From: Streptomyces griseoflavus
Lineage (GTDB): Bacteria; Actinomycetota; Actinomycetes; Streptomycetales; Streptomycetaceae
Reading direction: 5' to 3'
DNA length: 64,000 bases
NCBI RefSeq assembly: GCF_014649995.1
Contig: NZ_BMUC01000017.1
Coordinates: forward strand, 62,001-126,000
This document shows positions 17,627 through 26,070 of the stretch, one piece after another. Numbering within the stretch: position 1 is the stretch's first letter; every line of letters begins with the position of its first letter. Made by a program: the position numbers and the translations under genes. Under the pieces are notes generated by a model that had not been told where the DNA came from, ran no database searches, and saw only the letters and a list, made by a program, of their open reading frames with translations.

Positions 17627-17659
17627 CTCAAATGAACCATCCCTGGCTCCAAGGTGAAC
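17627..17659 (-). promoter_or_regulatory. PHO box (PhoP/RegX3 operator)
   Basis: On the minus strand there are two 11-nt direct-repeat units, GTTCACCTTGG (17649-17659) and GTTCATTTGAG (17627-17637). One degenerate unit lies between them and a GTGAC start of another follows. The period is exactly 11 nt, the hallmark of Streptomyces PHO boxes (G-T-T-C-A-C-C type). It sits between phoU and the sensor kinase gene, so both are likely autoregulated by the response regulator at 19046. Confidence 0.8.
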
Positions 17660-17732
17660 TCTGGGCGACGAGTGTTCGAGGTCGCCCGCCGACGGCTGTG
17701 GGCACCGGCCGCGCCATGCCTAACCTGGACGC

Positions 17733-19049
17733 ATGGACGTGAACGCGGCGGTCGCCGCAGTGGCAGCGATCGCCGGAGTGCTCACCGGCGTCATCGCCAT
17801 GCTCGCGGTCCGCTTCAGCGAACGCGAACAGAGGCGCCCCACGCGCACCTCCCTGCACACCGACCCGGTCCTCCCGCCGGGCGTGGACACCGTGCTGTCC
17901 GTACTGCGCTCCTCCGCCGTGGTGCTCGACGAGGCCGACGCGGTGGTCAAGGCCAGCTCCGCCGCGTACGCCCTCGGACTGGTCCGCGGCGGCAAGCTCG
18001 CCGTGGAGCCCATGCTCAAGATGGCCCGCGACACCCGCCGCGACGGCGAGATACGGCAGGTCGAGCTGGACCTGCCCCGCCGGGGGACCGGACGCGGCGA
18101 GGCCCTCGCGGTGTCCGCGCGGGTGGCGCCGCTCGGCTCCCGGCTCGTCCTGCTGCTCGTCGAGGACCTCACCGAGGCCCGCCGCATCGAGGCCGTACGA
18201 CGCGACTTCGTCGCCAACGTCAGCCACGAGCTCAAGACCCCCGTCGGCGCGCTGTCGCTGCTCTCCGAGGCCGTGATGGACGCCTCGGACGACCCCGAGG
18301 CGGTGGAGCGCTTCGCGGGCCGCATGCAGATCGAGGCGACCCGGCTGACGAACCTGGTGCAGGAGCTCATCGACCTCTCCCGGGTGCAGAACGACGACCC
18401 GCTGGAGGACGCCGAACCCATCCGCGTCGACGAGCTGGTCGCCGAGGCCATCGACCGCTGCCGGCACGCGGCGGGCACCAAGGAGATCACCATGGCCGCG
18501 GCGGGCGCCGACGACCTGCGCATCTGGGGCAACCGGGGCCAGCTCGCCGCGGCGCTGGGCAACCTCGTCGAGAACGCGGTCAACTACTCGCCCGCCCGCA
18601 CCCGCGTGGGCATCGCGGCCCGCTCGGTGGCCCAGCCCGGCGGGGACCTGATCGAGATAGCCGTGACCGACCAGGGCATCGGCATCTCCGAGAGGGACAA
18701 GGAGCGCGTCTTCGAGCGCTTCTACCGCGTCGACCCCGCCCGCTCCCGTGCCACCGGAGGCACGGGCCTCGGCCTCGCGATCGTGAAGCACGTGGCCGCC
18801 TCGCACGGCGGGGAAGTCACCGTGTGGAGCGCCGAGGGCCAGGGCTCCACCTTCACCCTGCGGCTGCCGGAGGCCCGAGCCGCCCGCGACCGGGCCCACG
18901 AGATGTCCCACCGGGACGACCACACGGAAGGCCTCGACGGCGAGGCCGGACGGGCGTCCCACCCCACCCCCCACGGTTCCGCCCCCTCCCCCCACACTTC
19001 CGATTCATCCGCGTACGCAACGCTTCCCTCCCCGGAGGTCCTTCCGTGA
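17733..19049 (+). CDS. senX3: Phosphate-sensing histidine kinase (PhoR/SenX3)
   Basis: A 438-residue membrane kinase: one N-terminal transmembrane helix (about 5-27), a PAS-like region (about 50-148) and a HisKA domain with His165 in FVANVSHELKTP. The HATPase domain has the N box NLVENAVNYS (Asn281), DQGIGIS and GGTGLGLAIVK. The last 60 residues are Ser/Pro/His-rich and low-complexity. The single short anchor without a large external domain is typical of actinobacterial PhoR/SenX3. Its TGA overlaps the regulator's GTG. In Streptomyces literature the pair is named phoR-phoP. Confidence 0.95.
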   Translation: MDVNAAVAAVAAIAGVLTGVIAMLAVRFSEREQRRPTRTSLHTDPVLPPGVDTVLSVLRSSAVVLDEADAVVKASSAAYALGLVRGGKLAVEPMLKMARDTRRDGEIRQVELDLPRRGTGRGEALAVSARVAPLGSRLVLLLVEDLTEARRIEAVRRDFVANVSHELKTPVGALSLLSEAVMDASDDPEAVERFAGRMQIEATRLTNLVQELIDLSRVQNDDPLEDAEPIRVDELVAEAIDRCRHAAGTKEITMAAAGADDLRIWGNRGQLAAALGNLVENAVNYSPARTRVGIAARSVAQPGGDLIEIAVTDQGIGISERDKERVFERFYRVDPARSRATGGTGLGLAIVKHVAASHGGEVTVWSAEGQGSTFTLRLPEARAARDRAHEMSHRDDHTEGLDGEAGRASHPTPHGSAPSPHTSDSSAYATLPSPEVLP

Positions 19050-19726
19050 CCCGAGTGCTCGTCGTCGAGGACGAGGAGTCCTTCTCCGACGCCCTGTCGT
19101 ACATGCTCCGCAAGGAGGGCTTCGAGGTCGCCGTCGCGACCACCGGGCCCGACGGGCTCGACGAGTTCGAGCGCAACGGCGCCGACCTCGTCCTCCTCGA
19201 CCTGATGCTGCCCGGGCTGCCGGGCACCGAGGTGTGCCGCCAGCTGCGCGGCCGCTCCAACGTCCCCGTCATCATGGTGACCGCCAAGGACAGTGAGATC
19301 GACAAGGTGGTCGGACTGGAGATAGGTGCCGACGACTACGTCACGAAACCGTTCTCCTCGCGTGAGCTGGTCGCGCGGATCCGTGCGGTGCTGCGGCGCC
19401 GCGGGGAGCCGGAGGAGGTGGCTCCGGCGGCCCTGGAGGCCGGACCGGTGCGGATGGACGTCGACCGGCACGTGGTCACGGTGGGCGGCACGAAGGTGGA
19501 CCTGCCGCTGAAGGAGTTCGACCTGCTGGAGATGCTGCTGCGCAACGCCGGCCGGGTCCTGACCCGGATGCAGCTCATCGACCGGGTGTGGGGGGCCGAC
19601 TACGTCGGCGACACCAAGACGCTCGACGTCCACGTGAAGCGGCTGCGGGCGAAGATCGAGCCGGACCCCGGGGCGCCGCGCTATCTGGTGACGGTGCGCG
19701 GCCTGGGCTACAAGTTCGAGCCGTAG
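19046..19726 (+). CDS. regX3: OmpR-family response regulator (PhoP/RegX3)
   Basis: A 226-residue regulator. The receiver (1-118) has the acidic pocket VVEDEE, phospho-acceptor Asp52 in LLDLMLPG and the Lys in VTKPF. The winged-helix DNA-binding domain (about 130-224) ends VRGLGYKFEP. GTG at 19046 overlaps the kinase stop by 4 nt (GTGA), indicating coupled translation. It is expected to bind the PHO box between phoU and the kinase gene and to drive phosphate-starvation genes; in Streptomyces the orthologue also delays antibiotic production. Confidence 0.96.
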   Translation: MTRVLVVEDEESFSDALSYMLRKEGFEVAVATTGPDGLDEFERNGADLVLLDLMLPGLPGTEVCRQLRGRSNVPVIMVTAKDSEIDKVVGLEIGADDYVTKPFSSRELVARIRAVLRRRGEPEEVAPAALEAGPVRMDVDRHVVTVGGTKVDLPLKEFDLLEMLLRNAGRVLTRMQLIDRVWGADYVGDTKTLDVHVKRLRAKIEPDPGAPRYLVTVRGLGYKFEP

Positions 19727-19760
19727 GCCGGCCCGGGGCGCTACGGCCCGCGACGACACG

Positions 19761-19792
19761 AAGGGCGGACCCCCCGCGGGGGGCCCGCCCTT
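19761..19792. terminator. Hairpin after regX3
   Basis: AAGGGCGG and CCGCCCTT-type arms enclose a C-run/G-run inner stem with one mismatch. It lies between the convergent regulator and lipoprotein genes. Confidence 0.75.
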
Positions 19793-19809
19793 CGGCGCCG
19801 GTGCGTCGG

Positions 19810-20499
19810 TCAGCCGTCGGAGGACTGGCTGGCGGAGGCCGCGTCGGTCGGGGTCCCGGAGCCGGAGTCCTCGGAGCCGGACGTCTCCTCGCCCTCCGGG
19901 GCGTCGGCGGACTCGTCCGCGCTGCCGTCGGCCGGCTTGTCGGAGGACTCCGCCGACGGCTCCGAGGAGCCGCCCGGCGCGTCGGGCATGTTGCTCGGGC
20001 CCCACTTCTCGAAGAAGCTCTCGGCCGGGTAGACGATCGCCCGCAGGCTGACCTCGCCGGTCTCGCTGAAGGTGAACGTGACCGGCTGCGCGTTGCCGTC
20101 CTGGACGGCCTCACGGCTGCTGGGCAGGACGGCGGAGGCGTTGCCCTCGCCGCCGAGGATCAGCGATCCGCCGGCCGGGACGGTCAGGCTGCCGCCCTCG
20201 GCGGGGGACAGCTCGGCGGTCTTGCCGGTGCCGGGCAGGGTGACCGACTCCAGCGTCTGGTCGGTGCGGCCCTCGTTGAACAGCGTGGCGGAGATGACGG
20301 CGGGGCCGGTCGACTCCAGGTCCGGCTGGGTGACCACGATGGCGTTCTGGACCTTGATGTCGCCGGCGGTCGTCGACGCGTTGTCCGGCTGGATCTGCAG
20401 GGTCTGGGCGTTGTTGCCGGCCGCGCACGCGGAGAGCGAGGCGATCGAGAACGCGATGGCAACGGCGGCGAGTGCGCCGCGTCGAAGGCTGCTGCTCAC
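19810..20499 (-). CDS. Lipoprotein, DUF461-like
   Basis: A 229-residue exported lipoprotein. A basic N-terminus and hydrophobic stretch end in the lipobox SLSAC (Cys25). A beta-rich domain (about 35-170) contains VQNAIVVTQPDLES, SATLFNEGRTDQTLE and a late SLRAIVYPAESFF. The final 60 residues are Ser/Glu/Asp-rich and disordered. The core resembles the DUF461/PCuAC-like immunoglobulin-type fold; I cannot see the Met/His copper ligands of PCuAC clearly, so metal binding is not claimed. It converges on regX3. Confidence 0.8.
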   Translation of the reverse strand: MSSSLRRGALAAVAIAFSIASLSACAAGNNAQTLQIQPDNASTTAGDIKVQNAIVVTQPDLESTGPAVISATLFNEGRTDQTLESVTLPGTGKTAELSPAEGGSLTVPAGGSLILGGEGNASAVLPSSREAVQDGNAQPVTFTFSETGEVSLRAIVYPAESFFEKWGPSNMPDAPGGSSEPSAESSDKPADGSADESADAPEGEETSGSEDSGSGTPTDAASASQSSDG

Positions 20500-21197
20500 G
20501 GCGGCGGCAACTCCTTGACTCGAGCGTTTAGGCGACCGGGTGGAGCCGCCCTAAGTGTCTGTCAGCGGCCTCAGGTTACCGAGCCGTTCCCGCGGTGCCG
20601 CACCCGACCCTCCCCGGGGGGCGCGGGTTAGCCCGGGAAGCGGTGTGTGCGCCGGCTCGTGTCACCCGATCACCGGCCTCCGCGGCGCACCGTCCGGTTC
20701 CCGTCCCGTCCCTCCCGTGAACCTCGTGCGACTCACCGGTAAACCCTCGTCACTTCGGTCCCGCGATGACACACGAGTGGCGAACCGCCACCGCTCCAGT
20801 GCCGCTTCATTCCGCCGATCACGTATTTCCCGCGGGGAATGAGCGGGCGGTCGCGGAATTGATCACCGGCCGCCGATCCCCGGACCGTGTGATCAATTCC
20901 GGAATCGGCCGGAAGACGGCCGGGTTCACCGAACGGAGTAGCGAAACTCGAGCACCTGGAACCGGACATATGGGGACGTTCAGCTACTCGCGCGAGGCTT
21001 CGGGAGCGTGTGACGTGTCCGATTCGCTCGCGCCGAACAGCCGCTCCGACCTGCGAATACCTGCTTCCGCAAGCCGTCCGAAGCACGTTCCTGTTGCAGT
21101 TGTCAAGCCCCGAGAATGGCCCTGACCTGCGAAAACGCCATTCAGAAGACGCCGTATCCGTGTTACCCTGGATAGCCACGGAAGGGGTACCTGTCAC
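20500..21197. other. Long intergenic region upstream of carD
   Basis: About 700 bases without a convincing gene. GC content falls in the second half (about 20800-21180), in contrast to the surroundings. It contains a 13-bp perfect inverted repeat (20854-20901) and presumably the promoters of the lipoprotein gene (leftward) and carD (rightward). Open frames here show no coding-type codon bias. Confidence 0.6.
20854..20901. repeat. 13-bp perfect inverted repeat upstream of carD
   Basis: CGGAATTGATCAC (20854-20866) and its exact complement (20889-20901) are separated by 22 nt, about 300 nt upstream of carD. It could be a paired operator (each arm contains TGATCA) or an RNA hairpin. A-T-rich arms are unusual in this genome. 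Confidence 0.55.
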
Positions 21198-21680
21198 ATG
21201 ACGTTCAAGGTTGGCGACACCGTGGTCTATCCCCATCACGGGGCCGCGCTGATCGAGGCTATCGAAACTCGCCAGATCAAAGGCGTGGACAAGACCTACT
21301 TGGTGCTGAAGGTCGCCCAGGGTGACCTGACGGTACGTGTGCCAGCGGACAATGCGGAGTTCGTCGGCGTGCGTGATGTGGTCGGTCAGGACGGGCTGGA
21401 CCGGGTCTTCGAGGTGCTGCGCGCACCGTACGCGGAGGAGCCCACGAACTGGTCCCGTCGCTACAAGGCAAATCTCGAGAAGCTCGCCTCGGGCGATGTC
21501 ATCAAGGTCGCGGAAGTCGTGCGTGACCTGTGGCGTCGTGAGCGCGAGCGCGGACTCTCCGCCGGTGAGAAGCGCATGCTCGCCAAGGCGCGTCAGATCC
21601 TGGTCAGCGAACTCGCCCTCGCTGAGAACACCAACGAGGACAAGGCCGAGGCCCTCCTCGACGAGGTGCTCGCCTCCTGA
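21198..21680 (+). CDS. carD: CarD/CdnL-type RNA polymerase-binding regulator
   Basis: A 160-residue global regulator. The N-terminal Tudor-like RNAP-interacting domain ([21 protein letters not shown]) would bind the beta subunit. The C-terminal helical DNA-binding domain has [29 protein letters not shown] and [12 protein letters not shown] with a conserved Trp. CarD stabilises the open complex at housekeeping promoters and is normally essential in actinobacteria. It is upstream of ispD on the same strand, as in mycobacteria. The leader before the ATG contains GGAAGGGG. Confidence 0.95.
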   Translation: MTFKVGDTVVYPHHGAALIEAIETRQIKGVDKTYLVLKVAQGDLTVRVPADNAEFVGVRDVVGQDGLDRVFEVLRAPYAEEPTNWSRRYKANLEKLASGDVIKVAEVVRDLWRRERERGLSAGEKRMLAKARQILVSELALAENTNEDKAEALLDEVLAS

Positions 21681-22022
21681 GGCCGGCCCCCTGAGTCACG
21701 GCATCGCCCGCTCGGCGGAGCACGGCAGCCCACACTCAGCACACCGAAATGCCGCGGTGCCCGATGACGTCATGACTGTCGCCGGGCGCTGCGGCATCTT
21801 CGTACCCGCACACCGTACGTACGCTGCTCCTGCGCCGTGGTGAGGTGTGGGCGTCGTCACTCACCCCCCACCCCCGGCGTGCCGGGCCCGGGCGGTCGAC
21901 TCGACCAGAGTCACGGAAGGGGCTGGTCAAGGCGCACGCCCGGCACTCCCCCCGCTCCGGGAGCAGGGGGTACGCCCAGGCCATACCCACGTAGGCCGAG
22001 CACACAAACCTGACAGGAACCG
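21681..22022. other. Intergenic region between carD and ispD
   Basis: About 340 bases with no convincing gene. It holds one imperfect 15-bp hairpin (21749-21797), with ATGACGTCAT at 21764-21773 in its loop, and presumably the ispD promoter. Confidence 0.55.
21749..21797 (+). terminator. Imperfect hairpin downstream of carD
   Basis: ATGCCGCGGTGCCCG (21749-21763) matches the complement of 21783-21797 at 13 of 15 positions around a 19-nt loop. It is a possible carD terminator or structured RNA; the loop contains a 10-bp palindrome. Confidence 0.4.
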
Positions 22023-22799
22023 ATGTCTGCCGATCCGCTCCCCCCGCCGTCCGCGACCCCCGCGCCCGGCCGTACGGCCACCCGCACGGCGGCCGTCATC
22101 CCGGCCGCCGGCCGTGGTGTGCGCCTCGGTCCCGGCGCCCCCAAGGCGCTGCGCGCACTGGGCGGCACGCCCATGCTCATCCACGCGATCCGCGCCATGG
22201 CCGACTCACGCGCCGTCTCCCTGGTCGTCGTCGTGGCCCCGCCCGACGGCGCGGCCGAGGTCAGGACGCTGCTCGACGCGCACGCGCTGCCCGACCGCAC
22301 CGACTTCGTCGTCGTCCCCGGCGGTGACAGCCGTCAGGAGTCCGTGAAGCTCGGCCTGGACGCGCTGCCGCCCGGCTACGACATCGTCCTGGTGCACGAC
22401 GCGGCCCGCCCCCTCGTCCCCGTGGACACCGTCGACGCCGTCGTCGAGGCCGTACGCGACGGCGCGCCCGCCGTCGTCCCCGCGCTGCCCCTCGCCGACA
22501 CCGTCAAGCAGGTCGAGCCCGCCGCCGGCCCCGGCGAGCCGGAACCCGTGGTCGCCACCCCCGACCGGTCCCTGCTGCGGGCGGTGCAGACCCCGCAGGG
22601 CTTCGACCGGGCCACCCTGGTGCGCGCCCACGAGACGGTGCGGGACGACGTCACCGACGACGCGAGCATGGTCGAACAGCTCGGCCTCACCGTCGTCACC
22701 GTCCCCGGGCACGAGGAGGCCTTCAAGGTCACCCGCCCCCTCGACCTGATCCTCGCCGAGGCGGTCCTGGCCCGCAGGAGGCACAACGATGGCTTCTGA
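22023..22799 (+). CDS. ispD: 2-C-methyl-D-erythritol 4-phosphate cytidylyltransferase
   Basis: A 258-residue enzyme of the MEP pathway that joins CTP to MEP to make CDP-ME for isopentenyl diphosphate synthesis. Motifs are the nucleotide loop [14 protein letters not shown] (about 24-37), [22 protein letters not shown] and VQTPQGF. The N-terminal 20 residues are Pro-rich and variable. The last 11 nt overlap ispF, an arrangement that fits coupled translation of the two pathway enzymes. Confidence 0.96.
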   Translation: MSADPLPPPSATPAPGRTATRTAAVIPAAGRGVRLGPGAPKALRALGGTPMLIHAIRAMADSRAVSLVVVVAPPDGAAEVRTLLDAHALPDRTDFVVVPGGDSRQESVKLGLDALPPGYDIVLVHDAARPLVPVDTVDAVVEAVRDGAPAVVPALPLADTVKQVEPAAGPGEPEPVVATPDRSLLRAVQTPQGFDRATLVRAHETVRDDVTDDASMVEQLGLTVVTVPGHEEAFKVTRPLDLILAEAVLARRRHNDGF

Positions 22800-23286
22800 G
22801 CAGCCCTGCCCCCTGCCCCAGGTTGGCATCGGCACCGACATCCACGCCTTCGAGGACGGCCGCGACCTGTGGTGCGCCGGCCTGAAGTGGGAGGACGCGG
22901 GACCCGGCCTGGCCGGCCACTCCGACGCCGACGTCGTCGCCCACGCCGCCTGCAACGCCCTTTTCTCCGCCGCCGGCCTCGGCGACCTGGGGCAGCACTT
23001 CGGCACCGGCCGCCCCGAGTGGTCCGGCGCGTCCGGCGTCACCCTGCTGACCGAGGCCGCCCGCATCGTCCGCGCGGCCGGCTTCCGCATCGGCAACATC
23101 GCCGTACAGGTCGTCGGTCCCCGCCCGAAGATCGGCAAGCGCCGGGACGAGGCCCAGAAGATCCTCACGGAGGCGGCGGGCGCCCCGGTCTCCGTCTCGG
23201 GCGCCACCACCGACGGCCTCGGCTTCCCGGGAAGGGACGAGGGGCTCATGGCGGTGGCGACGGCGCTGGTCGTCAGGGAAGGGTGA
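22789..23286 (+). CDS. ispF: 2-C-methyl-D-erythritol 2,4-cyclodiphosphate synthase
   Basis: A 165-residue MEP-pathway enzyme that cyclises CDP-ME-2-phosphate and releases CMP. Metal-ligand motifs are GIGTDIHAF (Asp17, His19) and [16 protein letters not shown] (His44, with Asp46). [12 protein letters not shown] is the C-terminal signature. It works as a trimer. IspE, which acts between IspD and IspF, is not in the window. It overlaps ispD by 11 nt. Confidence 0.96.
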   Translation: MASEQPCPLPQVGIGTDIHAFEDGRDLWCAGLKWEDAGPGLAGHSDADVVAHAACNALFSAAGLGDLGQHFGTGRPEWSGASGVTLLTEAARIVRAAGFRIGNIAVQVVGPRPKIGKRRDEAQKILTEAAGAPVSVSGATTDGLGFPGRDEGLMAVATALVVREG

Positions 23287-23422
23287 GCCGCATGGTTCCG
23301 GGGGCGCCGGAGCCGTGCCGACGTGCGGGCGCGACCGGCCCCCCGGCGGGCCCGTACGTGACATACGCCGTCGAAAACGCGGGAGGCGCACCGCACACGT
23401 CCGCGCCTACTACCCTGGTCCC

Positions 23423-24823
23423 GTGACTATTCGCCTGTACGACACCAGCGCCCGGCAGATCCGTGACTTCACCCCGCTCCAGCCGGGTCGCGTCTCGATC
23501 TACCTGTGTGGTGCCACCGTGCAGGCGGCACCCCACATCGGACACATCCGCTCGGGGCTGAACTTCGACATCATGCGCCGCTGGTTCGAGTACCGCGGCC
23601 TGGAGGTGACGTTCGTCCGGAACGTCACCGACATCGACGACAAGATCATCACGAAGTCCGCCGAGCAGGGCCGCCCCTGGTGGGCCATCGGCTACGAGAA
23701 CGAGCGCGCCTTCACCGACGGCTACCGGGCCCTCGGCTGCCTGCCCCCGACCTACGAGCCCCGCGCGACCGGCCACATCACCGAGATGGTCGAGATGATG
23801 CGCGGCCTCATCGAGCGCGGCCACGCCTACGAGGCCGACGGCAACGTGTACTTCGCCGTCACCTCGTTCCCCGGGTACCTGGAGCTGTCCAACCAGGAGC
23901 TCGACAACCTGCTCCAGCCCTCGGGCGAGGGCGAGACCGGCAAGCGGGACCCGCGCGACTTCGCGATGTGGAAGGCGGCCAAGCCCGGCGAGCCGAGCTG
24001 GGAGACGCCCTGGGGCCGCGGGCGCCCCGGCTGGCACCTGGAGTGCTCGGCGATGGCGCACAAGTACCTCGGCAGCGCCTTCGACATCCACGGCGGCGGC
24101 CTCGACCTGATCTTCCCGCACCACGAGAACGAGATCGCCCAGGCCAAGGCCTACGGCGACGAGTTCGCCCGGTACTGGGTGCACAACGCCTGGGTCACCA
24201 TGAGCGGCGAGAAGATGTCCAAGTCGCTCGGCAACTCGGTGCTCGTCAGCGAGATGGTCAAGCGCTGGCGGCCCATCGTGCTGCGCTACTACCTCGGCAC
24301 CCCGCACTACCGGTCGATGATCGAGTACAGCGAGGAGGCCCTGCGCGAGGCGGAGTCCGCGTTCGCGCGGATCGAGGGCTTCGTGCAGCGGGTGGTGGAG
24401 AAGGCCGGAGGCGCCGTCGAACCCGCCGGCGAGGTGCCGCCCGCCTTCGCCGAGGCGATGGACGACGACCTCGGCGTCCCGCAGGCCCTCGCCGTCGTGC
24501 ACACCACCGTCCGCCAGGGCAACAGCGCGCTGGCCGCCGACGACAAGGAAGCGGCCGTCGCCCGGCTCGCCGAGGTCCGCGCCATGCTCGGCGTGCTCGG
24601 CCTCGACCCGCTGGACGCGCAGTGGGCCGACGAGAGCGACCGCGGGCAGGACCTCCACGGCGTGGTCGACACCCTGGTCCGCATGGTCCTCGACCAGCGC
24701 GAGGCCGCCCGGGCCCGCAAGGACTGGCCCACCGCGGACGCCATCCGCGACCAGCTCGGCCAGTCCGGCCTGGTGATCGAGGACAGCCCGCAGGGGCCGC
24801 GCTGGAGCCTCGGCGCGCGCTGA
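23423..24823 (+). CDS. cysS: Cysteinyl-tRNA synthetase
   Basis: A 466-residue class-I aminoacyl-tRNA synthetase. It has the HIGH motif ([13 protein letters not shown], with the Zn-binding Cys in YLCGATV just before it), zinc ligands in HLECSAMA and HHENEIAQ, and KMSKSLGN. The C-terminal helical anticodon-binding domain ends [22 protein letters not shown]. The GTG at 23423 begins the conserved sequence; earlier in-frame codons are Arg-rich and lack conservation. It could also be confused with the mycothiol ligase MshC, but the full-length C-terminal domain favours CysS. Confidence 0.93.
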   Translation: MTIRLYDTSARQIRDFTPLQPGRVSIYLCGATVQAAPHIGHIRSGLNFDIMRRWFEYRGLEVTFVRNVTDIDDKIITKSAEQGRPWWAIGYENERAFTDGYRALGCLPPTYEPRATGHITEMVEMMRGLIERGHAYEADGNVYFAVTSFPGYLELSNQELDNLLQPSGEGETGKRDPRDFAMWKAAKPGEPSWETPWGRGRPGWHLECSAMAHKYLGSAFDIHGGGLDLIFPHHENEIAQAKAYGDEFARYWVHNAWVTMSGEKMSKSLGNSVLVSEMVKRWRPIVLRYYLGTPHYRSMIEYSEEALREAESAFARIEGFVQRVVEKAGGAVEPAGEVPPAFAEAMDDDLGVPQALAVVHTTVRQGNSALAADDKEAAVARLAEVRAMLGVLGLDPLDAQWADESDRGQDLHGVVDTLVRMVLDQREAARARKDWPTADAIRDQLGQSGLVIEDSPQGPRWSLGAR

Positions 24824-24870
24824 GGACCGGACTCCCGGCCCCGGGCCGGCCTGGGCATCCGAAGATCGAC

Positions 24871-24898
24871 TGTGCCGTCCGGGCCTCCGGACGGCACA
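24871..24898 (+). terminator. cysS terminator
   Basis: TGTGCCGTCCGG (24871-24882) pairs perfectly with 24887-24898 around a 4-nt loop, 48 nt after the cysS stop. Confidence 0.8.
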
Positions 24899-24954
24899 CT
24901 TCACAGACGTACGCACCACAGCACCACCCACGACTTCACGGAGACGGATACCTC

Positions 24955-25896
24955 ATGGCCGCGAACAACCGCCGCATGTCCGGCAAGAAGGGCGCGCAGG
25001 TCGGCAGTGGCGGCCAGCGGCGCCGGGGCCTCGAAGGCAAGGGGCCGACGCCGCCCGCCGAGATGCGCAAGGGGCACGCCAAGCAGCGCGCCGCCCAGGC
25101 CAAGGCGCGCCGCGCCACCGGCCGCACCACGCAACGACGCGGCGGGGGCCGCTCGACCTCGGAGCTCGTCGTCGGCCGCAACCCGGTCGTCGAGGCGCTG
25201 CGCGAGGGCGTGCCCGCGTCCACGCTGTACGTCCAGCAGTTCATCGACAACGACGAGCGGGTGCGCGAGGCGCTCCAGCTCGCGGCCGAGCGCGGCGGCA
25301 TCAACCTCATGGAGGCCCCCCGCCCCGAGCTCGACCGCATGACCAACAACCTGAACCACCAGGGCCTGGTCCTCCAGGTCCCGCCGTACGAGTACGCGCA
25401 CCCCGAGGACCTGGTCGCGAACGCCCACGACGAGGGGCAGGACCCGCTGATCGTCGCCCTCGACGGGGTCACCGACCCGCGCAACCTCGGCGCGGTCGTC
25501 CGGTCCGTCTCCGCCTTCGGCGGCCACGGCGTCGTCGTGCCCGAGCGGCGGGCCGCCGGGATGACCGCCGGCGCCTGGAAGACCTCCGCGGGCACGGCCG
25601 CCCGTACGCCCGTCGCCCGCGCCACCAACCTGACGCGCGCGCTGGAGGCGTACAAGAAGGCCGGGATCGCGGTCGTCGGCCTGGCCGCCGACGGCGAGGC
25701 CGAACTCGGCGCGCTGGACGCGCTGGACGGACCGGTCGTCATCGTCGTCGGCAGCGAGGGCAAGGGCCTCTCCCGCCTGGTCGGCGAGACCTGCGACTTC
25801 CGCGTGCGGATCCCGATGCCGGGCGGCGCGGAATCGCTCAACGCCGGTGTGGCGGCGGGGATCGTGCTGTACGAGGCGGCGCGCCGGCGGGGCTGA
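24955..25896 (+). CDS. rlmB: 23S rRNA 2'-O-ribose methyltransferase, TrmH/SpoU family
   Basis: A 313-residue enzyme. The basic Gly/Arg/Lys-rich N-terminus (1-68) probably contacts rRNA. A substrate-binding domain ([22 protein letters not shown]) is followed by the SPOUT knot (about 160-313) with [29 protein letters not shown] and [22 protein letters not shown]. It is expected to methylate a guanosine equivalent to G2251 of 23S rRNA, or a nearby site. The ATG at 24955 follows GGAGACGGATACCTC. Adjacent cysS and rlmB are a common actinobacterial pairing, here split by a strong terminator. Confidence 0.93.
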   Translation: MAANNRRMSGKKGAQVGSGGQRRRGLEGKGPTPPAEMRKGHAKQRAAQAKARRATGRTTQRRGGGRSTSELVVGRNPVVEALREGVPASTLYVQQFIDNDERVREALQLAAERGGINLMEAPRPELDRMTNNLNHQGLVLQVPPYEYAHPEDLVANAHDEGQDPLIVALDGVTDPRNLGAVVRSVSAFGGHGVVVPERRAAGMTAGAWKTSAGTAARTPVARATNLTRALEAYKKAGIAVVGLAADGEAELGALDALDGPVVIVVGSEGKGLSRLVGETCDFRVRIPMPGGAESLNAGVAAGIVLYEAARRRG

Positions 25897-25931
25897 GCGC
25901 GTGCGGTCGGCCCCGCGGCGGGCAGGCTGAG

Positions 25932-25951
25932 CGCCCGCCCCGGGGCGGGCG
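25932..25951 (+). terminator. Palindromic hairpin after rlmB
   Basis: A 20-bp perfect palindrome (CGCCCGCCCC and complement) starts 36 nt after the rlmB stop. A second short hairpin (25971-25978 with 25987-25994) follows. Confidence 0.55.
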
Positions 25952-26070
25952 AACGGGTGTGCGGCTTTGTCACCCGGATGGGGGATTCCGGGTGGTGCGC
26001 ACCGGCTTGACGCGGTCCGGACACATCCGGCCGGTCAAGGCAGTGTCCTCAGGCCATGTCACTCGGTTAG

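Noticed and set aside
20766-21125. 119-residue open frame upstream of carD
   Set aside because: No coding-type codon bias, no ribosome-binding site and no family; it spans the inverted repeat and probable promoters.
23273-24931. 552-residue open frame antisense to cysS
   Set aside because: The plus strand has HIGH and KMSKS motifs; the antisense product has no recognisable domain.
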